15,884 bases of DNA from Clostridiales bacterium. GTDB taxonomy: Bacteria; Bacillota; Clostridia; Christensenellales; Aristaeellaceae. Location of the stretch: assembly GCA_012522875.1 (NCBI GenBank), contig JAAYJP010000071.1, positions 1-15,884 on the forward strand. The letters are read 5' to 3'. A program made the translations under genes and the position numbers. Shown here one piece after another: positions 1-7,071 of the stretch. The number at the start of each line of letters is the position of its first letter. The stretch's first letter is position 1. The notes beneath the pieces were generated by a model that made no database searches, was not told the DNA's origin, and saw nothing but the letters and a program-made list of their open reading frames with translations.

Positions 1-1314
1 CGGGTTTAGGTAGACCCACTCCTGGAAGGCGTCCACCGATGCGCCATAGGGGAGGAACTTGATGCCGTCCGCCACATGGCTGTGGAAGTATTTCTCGGTG
101 TCCGGGCCAAAGAACCCCTCCATCCACGGATGGGCGAAGAATTCCATGGACATGGAGTGGATTTCAGCCACCTCCATGGTGTAGTCTTTGAGCATGCTGG
201 GGAATACATCCCGCTGCAGATAGCCCTGGAAGGCATGGCCGGCTTCGTGGGTCAACACATCCACATCCCCGGAGGTACCATTGAAGTTGCTGAAGATAAA
301 GGGTACCTTGTAATCCCGGATAAAGGTCATATAACCGCCGCCGGCCTTGCCGGGTTTGGTGGTGAGGTCCATCAGGCCCTGGCCTGTCATCACGCTGAAG
401 AACTCATCGGTCTCAGGGGAGAGCGCCTTGTACATCGCCCTGGCTTTTTCCACCAGGTAGTCCTCTCCGCCCTGAGGCAGGGGATTGCCGGAGAGGTATT
501 CCAGGGGCAGGTCATAGGCCTTCATCCCGGGAATGCCGATGCGCTTCGCCTGCTGGCGATAGAGCTTCTGGGCCAGAGGCACCACGCTCTCCACGATCTG
601 CTTGCGGTAGGCCCGGGCGTCCTCCATATCCCAGTCTGTACGGCCCATACGGGCGTACGCCACCGGGATAAAGCTGTCAAAACCCAGTTTCTTTCCAATG
701 CGGTGGCGCACCTTGACCAGTTTGTCATAGATGCTGTCCAGCTCCCCGCTGCGCTCGGCCAGCCAGCCCCAATGGGCGGTGAAAGCGCGCTGGCGCATAT
801 CCCTGTCGGTGGACTGCATGAAGGGCAGAAGCCCCGAGAGGTTGCGTTTCTCCCCTTCAAAATCGATCTGGGCGGAGGCAATGAGCTTTTGGTACTCGGT
901 CGCCAGTTTGCTCTCTTCCACCAGATCCTCAACGATCGCCGGGGAGAAAGCTTTCATCTGAACTGCCATCTTCTCCAGCATGTGCGGGCCGTATTGTTGG
1001 ACTACCGCATCTTTGTAAGGCGAGGATAGGGTGATGCGCGCCGCTTCGGCAGGAATCTCCTCAAAACGGGGCAGGTTTTCGTCCATCACATCGTTTTCGG
1101 CGGAATAGAAAGGATCCCTGGTGTTGATGGTGTGGCGGATGTGGGCAAGGGTTGCCTGCGTCTGAAGCCCTCCGCCCTCGCGGTCCAGGGTGAGCATGGC
1201 GTCCAGAAAAGCTTCCTCGTTTTTAGCCTCCTCCATTTGCTTGAGCAAATCCTTCATCCGGGAAAACTGGGCCTCAAAATCCGGGCGGCTGTAGGGCATG
1301 TCAGAGAATTTCAT
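1..1314 (-). CDS. M3-family oligoendopeptidase (PepF-like), C-terminus cut by window edge
   Basis: Zinc metallopeptidase that cleaves oligopeptides, probably in the cytoplasm. The reading frame is open from the ATG at 1312-1314 to base 1, giving 438 codons. M3B oligoendopeptidases are usually about 560-600 residues, so roughly the last 120-160 are missing. The M3 active site is visible: HEAGHAF at residues 356-362 (zinc ligands H356 and H360, catalytic E357), followed by the third-ligand motif VAEIHS with E384, 27 residues after E357. The visible end reads FQEWVYLNP, typical of the C-terminal helical lobe. The ATG overlaps the gltX stop (ATGA), with an AAAGGA ribosome binding site inside the end of gltX, so translation is probably coupled. 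It is the third gene of the glnS-gltX operon. Family assignment is firm; the peptide substrates are unknown. Confidence 0.93.
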   Translation of the reverse strand, partial: MKFSDMPYSRPDFEAQFSRMKDLLKQMEEAKNEEAFLDAMLTLDREGGGLQTQATLAHIRHTINTRDPFYSAENDVMDENLPRFEEIPAEAARITLSSPYKDAVVQQYGPHMLEKMAVQMKAFSPAIVEDLVEESKLATEYQKLIASAQIDFEGEKRNLSGLLPFMQSTDRDMRQRAFTAHWGWLAERSGELDSIYDKLVKVRHRIGKKLGFDSFIPVAYARMGRTDWDMEDARAYRKQIVESVVPLAQKLYRQQAKRIGIPGMKAYDLPLEYLSGNPLPQGGEDYLVEKARAMYKALSPETDEFFSVMTGQGLMDLTTKPGKAGGGYMTFIRDYKVPFIFSNFNGTSGDVDVLTHEAGHAFQGYLQRDVFPSMLKDYTMEVAEIHSMSMEFFAHPWMEGFFGPDTEKYFHSHVADGIKFLPYGASVDAFQEWVYLNP

Positions 1315-2786
1315 AGGTCATTCCTTTCGTCTTGCTTCTGCAAATCTTCTATCGCCGCGCCAAGCCGGCGCAGCGTTTCTTCCTTACCCAAAATCCCGGC
1401 AATTTCAATGGCACCGCCGGGGGTGCTGGCCTGGCCTGAGATAGCAACCCTCAGAGGCCAGAGCACTGTGCCGTTTTTCATTCCCGCTTCCTGGATGCCC
1501 GCCATCAGGGCATCATGCAGCACCTCTTCTGCCCAGGGCGAGAGGGGGCTTAGGATATCGCGCGACAGCTTGAGTGCCGGCAACAGGCTTTCCCCAGTGC
1601 TCTTCTGCTTTTTGTTCAGGTAAAGTTCCTTGTCGAAATCCGGTGTCTCAGCCAGAAAACGCACCATGTCCGGGATGCGGCCAAACACCTCGGTACGGCC
1701 CTGCATCAATTCAGAGAGCCTCCGGTAATCGATTCCCTTTCCCTTAAGCACCTGCTCGAACCATGGGGTGGCGCGGCCCAGGTAATCCTCAAAGGGCAGG
1801 CGGCGGATATATTCAGCGTTAAACCAGGTGAGCTTGTTGAGGTCAAAGATGGCGGGGGATTTGGACAGCCCGGATACGCTGAAGGCCTCCACCAGTTCCT
1901 CCATCGTGAAAAATTCCCGCTCATCTCCGGGATTCCATCCCACCAGGGCCAGGTAATTGATGAGCGCTTCGGTGAGGTAGCCTTTTTGGATAAAGTCGCT
2001 GTAATAGGCATCGCCGTCCCGTTTTGAGAGTTTGTGCTGGCTGTCCCGCATGACATTGGGCAGGTGGATATACTGAGGGATTTCCCAGCCCAGCGCTTTG
2101 TAAAGAAGGTTGTACTTGGGGGTGGAAGAGAGGTACTCCATGCCCCTGATCACATGGGAGATGCCCATCAGGTGGTCATCTATGACATTGGCGAAGTTGT
2201 AAGTGGGCATGCCGTCCGCCTTGATGAGCACCATGTCGTCCAGGGTGTTGTTGGGGGCGGCGATGTGGCCGTACACCAGGTCATCAAAGCCGCTCTCCCC
2301 GGTGGCAGGCGTGTTCTGCCTGATGACATAAGGGGTTCCGGCATCAAGCTTTGCCTGGATGTCATCCTTTGCCAGATGCAGGCAGTGCTTGTCATACTTC
2401 CAGGTCTCTCCCAGCGCTTCCGCCTGCCTGCGCCTGTGAGCCAGGTCTTCCCTGGTGCAGAAACAGTAGTAGGCATGCCCGCTTTCCACCAGTTCCCTGG
2501 CATAAGGGAGGTAGCTGTCCTTGCGCTGGGACTGGATATAGGGCGCGGCAGGGCCGCCCACATCAGGCCCCTCGTCCCAGCGGATGCCGCAATCCCTGAG
2601 GGTATTATAGATGACCTCTGTGGCGCCGGGCACCTGGCGCTCCTGGTCGGTGTCCTCGATGCGCAGGATAAAGGTGCCTCCGTGCTTCCTTGTGAACAGA
2701 AAACAGTACAGCGCCGTCCTGAGGCTTCCCATGTGCAGGAATCCCGTGGGGCTGGGCGCAAATCGTGTTCGGATCGGTTTGTTCAT
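1311..2786 (-). CDS. gltX: Glutamyl-tRNA synthetase (GluRS)
   Basis: Class Ic aminoacyl-tRNA synthetase that charges tRNA-Glu with glutamate using ATP, in the cytosol. It has 491 residues, the normal bacterial size. The N-terminal Rossmann fold shows FAPSPTGFLHMGS (HIGH-type motif HMGS, residues 18-21), LRIEDTD at 41-47, and the KMSKS-type loop KLSKR at 252-256. A complete zinc-binding pattern C108-x-C110-x24-C135-x-H137 is present, with the spacing I recall for E. coli GluRS. The C-terminal 170 residues are the helical anticodon-binding region. The ATG at 2784-2786 follows an AAAGGCAGG ribosome binding site. It lies 24 nt after glnS and overlaps the downstream peptidase start by 4 nt. Because a dedicated GlnRS is next to it, it is inferred to be discriminating (Glu only); the sequence alone does not prove this. 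Confidence 0.97.
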   Translation of the reverse strand: MNKPIRTRFAPSPTGFLHMGSLRTALYCFLFTRKHGGTFILRIEDTDQERQVPGATEVIYNTLRDCGIRWDEGPDVGGPAAPYIQSQRKDSYLPYARELVESGHAYYCFCTREDLAHRRRQAEALGETWKYDKHCLHLAKDDIQAKLDAGTPYVIRQNTPATGESGFDDLVYGHIAAPNNTLDDMVLIKADGMPTYNFANVIDDHLMGISHVIRGMEYLSSTPKYNLLYKALGWEIPQYIHLPNVMRDSQHKLSKRDGDAYYSDFIQKGYLTEALINYLALVGWNPGDEREFFTMEELVEAFSVSGLSKSPAIFDLNKLTWFNAEYIRRLPFEDYLGRATPWFEQVLKGKGIDYRRLSELMQGRTEVFGRIPDMVRFLAETPDFDKELYLNKKQKSTGESLLPALKLSRDILSPLSPWAEEVLHDALMAGIQEAGMKNGTVLWPLRVAISGQASTPGGAIEIAGILGKEETLRRLGAAIEDLQKQDERNDL

Positions 2787-2810
2787 GGCCTGCCTTTCAT
2801 CTGATGCCTG

Positions 2811-4508
2811 TCAGGGGCGGTAGCTGTCTTTGAGCCCGACCACCAGGTTATAAACCGGGAGGGTGGGGGTGGAGTCACGGTCCAGGCAAAAATAGCCCAC
2901 CCTGAGAAACTGGAAGGTGTCGCCCACGCTTGCCGTCAGCACCACGGGCTCAGCGCAGCCATGCTTCACCTTCAGGCTGTCCGGATTGAGGCGGGCGATG
3001 AAGTCTTTCCGGCCGGCCTCCTCGTTATCGTCGTCATTCTCCGCCAGAAGCGGTTCATACAACCGGGCACGCAGGGGCACGGCTTCCGGCATACTCACCC
3101 AATGGAGGGTTCCCTTGACCTTGCGATCAGCCCCAGGGCTTCCTGAGCGGCTGTCCATATCCACCGTGCAGTTGAGCTGTGTGATGTGTCCGTCATCATC
3201 TTTAACGACCTCATCACAGCGGATGATGTAGGCGCCTTTCAGGCGCACCTCTCCGCCCGGTTTCAGGCGGAAGAATTTGCGGGGCGGGTCCTCCATGAAG
3301 TCCTCCCGCTCAATGTACAGTTCCCGGGAGAATTTCAGGCTGCGAAAACCCATTTCCGGATGATCCGGATGGTTCTCGATCTCCAGGGTGTCGGTCCTGC
3401 CTTCTTCCCAATTGGTGAGCACTACTTTGAGTGGATCCAGAACTGCCATCACCCGGGGCGACCTGGCGCCCAGATCACCCCGGACGCAGTGCTCAAGCAG
3501 CGCGAATTCCACCGTGCTGTCGGCTTTGGCCAGGCCTACCCGGCTGATGAAATCCCGGATGGCTTCAGGCGTATAGCCCCGGCGCCGCATAGCGATGAGG
3601 GTGGGCATGCGGGGATCGTCCCAGCCGGATACATAACCCTCTTCCACCAGCCTTCTCAGGTGGCGCTTGGACATGACGGTTCGGGTGATATTAAGCCTGG
3701 CAAACTCAATCTGCCGGGGTCCCACGGTTCTAAAGCCGTCCGGGTCCTCATGGGGAACGCGGAAACCGGCCTGCTCCACCACCCAGTCATACAGCGGCCG
3801 GTGATCCTCATATTCCAGAGAACAAAGGCTGTGGCTGATATGCTCAATGGCGTCTCCCAGGGGATGGGAGTAATCATACATGGGGTAGATGCACCAGGTG
3901 CTTCCGGTACGGTGATGCTCCTTGTAGAGGATCCGGTACATCACCGGGTCGCGCATATTGATGTTTGGGGAGGCCATGTCGATTTTTGCCCTTAAGACAT
4001 AGCGCCCCTCAGGAAACTCCCCGGCCTTCATGCGGCGGAACAAATCCAGGCTTTCCGCCATGGGACGCTCCCGCCAGGGGGATTCCTTGCCGGGCTGAGT
4101 GAGGGTGCCGCGATATTCCCGCATCTCCTCCTGGCTTAGTTCATCCACATAAGCCAAGCCCCGGCGGATGAAATCCTCGGCGATGTCATAGCACTGCTGG
4201 TAATAGTCGCTGGCGAAGTAAAGCCCGCCGTTCCATTCAAAACCCAGCCAGCGGATGTCCTCCATAATGCCGCCCACAAACTCGCTCTCTTCCTTTTCCG
4301 GGTTTGTGTCGTCAAATCTTAAATTACACAGGCCGCCATAGTGTTCCGCCGTGCCAAAGTCGGTAACCAGCGCCTTACAGTGGCCGATGTGCAGGTAGCC
4401 GTTGGGCTCCGGCGGGAAACGCGTGCGCACCCGCCCATACTTGCCTTCTGCCAGATCCTGGTCAATGGCGTCCCAGATAAAATTTCCGCGCTCCAGGTTT
4501 TCGCTCAT
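2811..4508 (-). CDS. glnS: Glutaminyl-tRNA synthetase (GlnRS)
   Basis: Class Ic synthetase that charges tRNA-Gln directly with glutamine, avoiding the Glu-tRNA-Gln amidotransferase route. It has 565 residues; E. coli GlnRS has about 554. The HIGH motif is canonical (PPEPNGYLHIGHCKAL, HIGH at residues 40-43), RFDDTNPEKE follows at 64-73, and the KMSKS loop appears as VMSKR at 278-282. The last 220 residues are the two beta-barrel anticodon-binding domains. PPEPNGYLHIGH and DDTNPEKE mark GlnRS rather than GluRS. The ATG at 4506-4508 has an AGGGGAG ribosome binding site 7-8 nt upstream. It is first in the operon with gltX and the M3 peptidase, and has its own promoter 33 nt upstream. No T-box leader is visible: the predicted transcript leader is only about 25 nt. 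Confidence 0.97.
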   Translation of the reverse strand: MSENLERGNFIWDAIDQDLAEGKYGRVRTRFPPEPNGYLHIGHCKALVTDFGTAEHYGGLCNLRFDDTNPEKEESEFVGGIMEDIRWLGFEWNGGLYFASDYYQQCYDIAEDFIRRGLAYVDELSQEEMREYRGTLTQPGKESPWRERPMAESLDLFRRMKAGEFPEGRYVLRAKIDMASPNINMRDPVMYRILYKEHHRTGSTWCIYPMYDYSHPLGDAIEHISHSLCSLEYEDHRPLYDWVVEQAGFRVPHEDPDGFRTVGPRQIEFARLNITRTVMSKRHLRRLVEEGYVSGWDDPRMPTLIAMRRRGYTPEAIRDFISRVGLAKADSTVEFALLEHCVRGDLGARSPRVMAVLDPLKVVLTNWEEGRTDTLEIENHPDHPEMGFRSLKFSRELYIEREDFMEDPPRKFFRLKPGGEVRLKGAYIIRCDEVVKDDDGHITQLNCTVDMDSRSGSPGADRKVKGTLHWVSMPEAVPLRARLYEPLLAENDDDNEEAGRKDFIARLNPDSLKVKHGCAEPVVLTASVGDTFQFLRVGYFCLDRDSTPTLPVYNLVVGLKDSYRP

Positions 4509-4540
4509 CCGCTTGCTCCCCTGCCTTGTATTTATATCAC

Positions 4541-4569
4541 ATTATACATAGGAAAGCTGACGGGGACAA
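4541..4569 (-). promoter_or_regulatory. Promoter of glnS-gltX-peptidase operon
   Basis: On the minus strand there is a perfect -10 box TATAAT (4541-4546). A spacer of 17 nt separates it from TTGTCC (4564-4569), which matches 4 of 6 positions of the -35 consensus. The predicted start site is near 4534, about 25 nt before the glnS ATG. The local AT-rich patch stands out from the GC-rich surroundings. Confidence 0.75.
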
Positions 4570-4609
4570 GGAGCGTGCGCTGATTCAGGCGCCCTGGCGG
4601 CCCAGTTGT

Positions 4610-4676
4610 ACCCCGGCGGGATGATGTGCCGGTTCCCTTCAATCTCCGGATCCCCAGCAAAGGGCACAGCCGGGGT
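4610..4676. repeat. Nested inverted repeat (long hairpin) in intergenic gap
   Basis: The arms ACCCCGGC (4610-4617) and GCCGGGGT (4669-4676) are perfectly complementary over 8 bp. Directly inside lies a second perfect pair, TGTGCC (4625-4630) with GGCACA (4663-4668), leaving a 7-nt bulge on one side only. CCTT/AAGG (4636-4639 and 4660-4663) can extend the stem partly. No T-run follows on either strand, so it does not look like an intrinsic terminator. It lies about 120 nt beyond the methyltransferase stop and about 40 nt upstream of the glnS -35. Its function is unknown; a structured RNA element or a repetitive extragenic palindrome are possibilities. Confidence 0.5.
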
Positions 4677-4696
4677 TTGAAAACGAAAGGAGTCCT

Positions 4697-4726
4697 GTCA
4701 ACGCTGATCCCCTGAACTGCGTTGGC
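4697..4726. repeat. Short inverted repeat downstream of methyltransferase gene
   Basis: CAACGC (4699-4704) and GCGTTG (4719-4724) form a perfect 6-bp stem around a 14-nt loop, extendable by one G-T wobble and one G-C pair to 4697 and 4726. On the minus strand it lies 70 nt after the methyltransferase stop and is followed only after several bases by a modest T-rich stretch. It could contribute to transcription termination of the pdxA operon but is not a canonical terminator. The remaining bases of the 4570-4795 gap show no gene I can support. Confidence 0.35.
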
Positions 4727-4795
4727 CCTGGTCGCTTTGTATTGCCGGTTTGCCCCTATGGAACTGCTTATCAACTGCGCGCTGTGCAAATAACT

Positions 4796-5968
4796 TTAGC
4801 GCAGCACCCTGAATATCCCGCACTTCAGGTAATGCGTTTCCGGCGCGGCGACCAGCACCGGATGGTCCCTTCCCTGTCCCCGCCACTCCACCTGCTGAAG
4901 GGCTTTGCCTGCGTCATAGGCTGCCTCCAGAATCACCTGGCGGAAGCGCTCCGGCAGCATCGCCTGGGAGCAGGAGCAGGTGACAAGGATACCCCCAGGC
5001 TGGAGCATTTTCAGTGCCCGAAGGTTAATTTCCTTATACCCTTTTGCAGCACCGGGGAGGCTTGGTTTGTTCTTGGCAAAGGCGGGCGGATCCAGGATAA
5101 TCAGGTCGTAGCGATTTCCAGCGTCTGACTGCGCCCTGAGGAAATCGAATGCGTTGGCCTGGACAAAGTTGGCGTTTGTGAACCCGTTGCGTTTGGCATT
5201 GTTCCGCGCGCCCGCAAGGGCATGTTCGGAAAGATCCACCCCGATTACTTCACTGGCGCCATACATCGCCGCGTGCAATGCGAATCCGCCCGTGTGGGTG
5301 CAGATATCAAGAACCATGGCACCTGGGCAGAAAGGTGCTATGGCCGCACGGTTTTCTTTCTGGTCCAGGAAGTGGCCGGTTTTCTGCCCCTGTTTCACGT
5401 TCACCATCATTTTCAGCCCGTTCTCGCTGATCTCAACCTCGTCCGGAACATCCCCCCAGAGAAGTCCTGTAGACTGCATCATGCCCTCAAGTTCCCTGAT
5501 GGGCACATCATTTCTTTCCCAGACGCCACGGGGAGCGAGTTCCTCCACCAGGGCTTCCACGATATCCTTTTCAAAGCGGGCCATACCCAGGGAAAGGATC
5601 TGCAGGCTGATAACGCCGGCGAAGGTATCCGCGATGACCGCCGGCAGACCGTCGCTCTCCGCAAAGATCAGGCGGCAGCAGTCAGTGTCTGCCACCTGGC
5701 GGCGGTAGCCAATGGCCTCCCGCACCCTTTTTTTGATGAAAGCGCTATCAATTTTACCCTCATCATAATTCAACATCCGCAGTGTGATCTGGGAGTTCGG
5801 ATTGTATGCCGCATGGCCAAGGAAACGTCCCCGGGCGGCCTGTACCCGCACCACATCGCCTGGAGTCACCCCGCGCTGGGCACGGTCGATGTCGCTGGAA
5901 AATATCCAGGGATGCCCGGACAAAACCCGGGCTTCCCTGGCCGGCTTAAGATAAACAGTGCCTGTCAT
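4796..5968 (-). CDS. rlmI: Class I SAM-dependent rRNA methyltransferase, RlmI/YccW family
   Basis: Predicted 23S rRNA cytosine-5 methyltransferase; E. coli RlmI modifies C1962. It has 390 residues, close to the 396 of RlmI. The N-terminal PUA domain (about 1-72) includes VLSGHPWIFSSDI and PGDVV. A linker and RNA-binding region follows, with the hallmark TGHFLDQKENR at 197-207. The Rossmann fold carries the SAM motif DICTHTGGFALHA (221-233), an acidic ribose-binding VDLS (244-247), motif IV DPPAFAK (293-299) and TCSCS (330-334), which should hold the catalytic cysteine. The ATG overlaps the pdxA stop (ATGA), with GAGGGAGAA just upstream, so it is the second gene of the pdxA operon. The family is clear; the exact target base is inferred from the family. 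Confidence 0.9.
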   Translation of the reverse strand: MTGTVYLKPAREARVLSGHPWIFSSDIDRAQRGVTPGDVVRVQAARGRFLGHAAYNPNSQITLRMLNYDEGKIDSAFIKKRVREAIGYRRQVADTDCCRLIFAESDGLPAVIADTFAGVISLQILSLGMARFEKDIVEALVEELAPRGVWERNDVPIRELEGMMQSTGLLWGDVPDEVEISENGLKMMVNVKQGQKTGHFLDQKENRAAIAPFCPGAMVLDICTHTGGFALHAAMYGASEVIGVDLSEHALAGARNNAKRNGFTNANFVQANAFDFLRAQSDAGNRYDLIILDPPAFAKNKPSLPGAAKGYKEINLRALKMLQPGGILVTCSCSQAMLPERFRQVILEAAYDAGKALQQVEWRGQGRDHPVLVAAPETHYLKCGIFRVLR

Positions 5969-6978
5969 ATTTCTCCCTCATTTCTATAGAAGGGGGCGTA
6001 CTTCACCGCCACCCGGATGGCTTCTGTCATGCTCAGCGGGCTGGCAATTCCCTTTCCCGCGATATCAAAGGCGGTTCCGTGGTCAACCGAGGTGCGCAGG
6101 ATGGGCATCCCGGCGGTGATGGACACGGTGCGCATGAAATCCACAGTTTTTGTGGCAATGTGGCCCTGATCGTGGTATAAGCTCAGCACGCTGTTGAACT
6201 TCCCTTCCAGTGCCTGGGCGAACACACTGTCAGCACCGATCGGGCCCTCTACATGAAGCCCCTCCGCCTGAAGTGCCTTGACAGCAGGGGCTACCTCACG
6301 CGTTTCCTCATCGCCAAACAGCCCGTTTTCCCCGCAGTGGGGGTTTAGGCCCGCCACGGCCATCACGCCCTCCTTAACACCCAGCTGCCTGAGCACCACC
6401 CAGGCCCGGCGCGCGTAATCCATCACGCGCTCCCGCTTCACCAGGTCACAGGCCTGCCTTAAGGACACATGCCGGGAGAGGAAAAACACCCGCATGCCCC
6501 TGACTTCAAAGAGGGTGAGGGGATCTGGGGTCCCAGTCAGGGAGGCGAAAATCTCTGTGTGGCCGATATAGGGGATGCCGCCTGCCCTAAGGGATTCCTT
6601 GTTGACAGGCGGGGTAGCGATGGCATCCGCTTCCCCGGCCAGGGCCAGTTGAATGGCTTTTTGGATATAGGCAAAGGCCGCCTTTCCGCATTGGGCATCC
6701 ACTTGCCCGGGAATGAAATCACCGGAGCCCATTTGATCAAGGGCCAGGACATTCAGGATGCCAGGCCGGTAATCCCCCTCGTCAGCTGAAGTGACCCGGT
6801 GAAGCGAAAGCGCCGGTGCGTTGGGGTAGCCAAGAGCACGCTGCAGCACTCCCACATCGCCTATCACAAGCATTCGGGCACTTTTGTGAAGGGCTTTGTC
6901 ATTCAGTGCGCCCAGGACGATTTCCGGACCTACCCCGGCGGGATCACCAGATGGAATTGCGATTAAGGGCCTTGCCAT
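5965..6978 (-). CDS. pdxA: 4-hydroxythreonine-4-phosphate dehydrogenase (PdxA family)
   Basis: NAD-dependent oxidation of 4-phosphohydroxy-L-threonine. The product condenses with 1-deoxyxylulose 5-phosphate (DXP) via PdxJ to give pyridoxine phosphate. It has 337 residues, normal for the family. The signature GDPAGVGPE is at 11-19, TPPVNKESL at 122-130 and YIGHTE at 137-142. The metal-ligand histidines are H170 (SRHVSL), H214 (LNPHCGE) and H269 (LYHDQGH), with spacing very close to E. coli H166/H211/H266. VDHGTAFDIAGKG (298-310) is also conserved. The ATG at 6976-6978 has a GGGGGGAGG ribosome binding site. It is transcribed divergently from dxs, which makes DXP. The main alternative is the PdxA2 subfamily (4-phospho-D-erythronate dehydrogenase), but no four-carbon acid-sugar kinase gene is nearby, and the dxs neighbour favours vitamin B6 synthesis. 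Confidence 0.9.
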   Translation of the reverse strand: MARPLIAIPSGDPAGVGPEIVLGALNDKALHKSARMLVIGDVGVLQRALGYPNAPALSLHRVTSADEGDYRPGILNVLALDQMGSGDFIPGQVDAQCGKAAFAYIQKAIQLALAGEADAIATPPVNKESLRAGGIPYIGHTEIFASLTGTPDPLTLFEVRGMRVFFLSRHVSLRQACDLVKRERVMDYARRAWVVLRQLGVKEGVMAVAGLNPHCGENGLFGDEETREVAPAVKALQAEGLHVEGPIGADSVFAQALEGKFNSVLSLYHDQGHIATKTVDFMRTVSITAGMPILRTSVDHGTAFDIAGKGIASPLSMTEAIRVAVKYAPFYRNEGEI

Positions 6979-7006
6979 TTGCTTGCCTCCCCCCTGTCAT
7001 TGCACC

Positions 7007-7015
7007 ATCATACCA
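7007..7015 (-). promoter_or_regulatory. Extended -10 promoter of pdxA
   Basis: On the minus strand, TGgTATGAT (7015 down to 7007) is an extended -10 element, TG-n-TATGAT. No good -35 box lies 16-18 nt upstream, as is common for extended -10 promoters. The predicted start is near 7000, giving a leader of about 20 nt. The 10-mer GTGGTATGAT is identical to one in the promoter of the envelope operon at 15090-15099. Confidence 0.5.
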
Positions 7016-7032
7016 CGGTTTTCATCCGGATA

Positions 7033-7041
7033 TGGTATACT
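7033..7041 (+). promoter_or_regulatory. Extended -10 promoter of dxs
   Basis: TGgTATACT (7033-7041) is an extended -10 element on the plus strand, 5 of 6 to TATAAT, without a clear -35. The predicted start is near 7048, about 24 nt before the dxs ATG. Its -35 zone (about 7013-7018) lies next to the pdxA -10 on the other strand, so the two promoters overlap back to back. Confidence 0.5.
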
Positions 7042-7071
7042 GATAAAACAACTAATCCGCCGGAGGGCAAC

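Noticed and set aside
76..1029. Long plus-strand open frame of 317 codons
   Set aside because: It is antisense to the M3 peptidase, whose HEAGH motif and continuous family-like sequence are clear on the minus strand.
4610..4676. Intrinsic terminator of the pdxA-rlmI operon
   Set aside because: No T-run follows the stem on either strand, and it lies about 120 nt past the stop codon.
4532..4789. 85-codon minus-strand open frame in the intergenic gap
   Set aside because: No recognisable domain, no ribosome binding site that I can see, composition is Arg/Gly/Thr-rich like translated non-coding DNA, and it covers the glnS promoter.
4509..4795. T-box riboswitch upstream of glnS
   Set aside because: No GGTGGNACC-type T-box sequence is found on the minus strand, and the consensus promoter lies only about 33 nt before the ATG.
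4742..5128. 128-codon plus-strand open frame
   Set aside because: Most of it is antisense to the RlmI-type methyltransferase and has no family resemblance.
6979..7071. N-terminal extension of dxs from an ATG at 6979
   Set aside because: The added 31 residues do not resemble DXS, the region holds both divergent promoters, and the ATG at 7072 has a GGAGG site.
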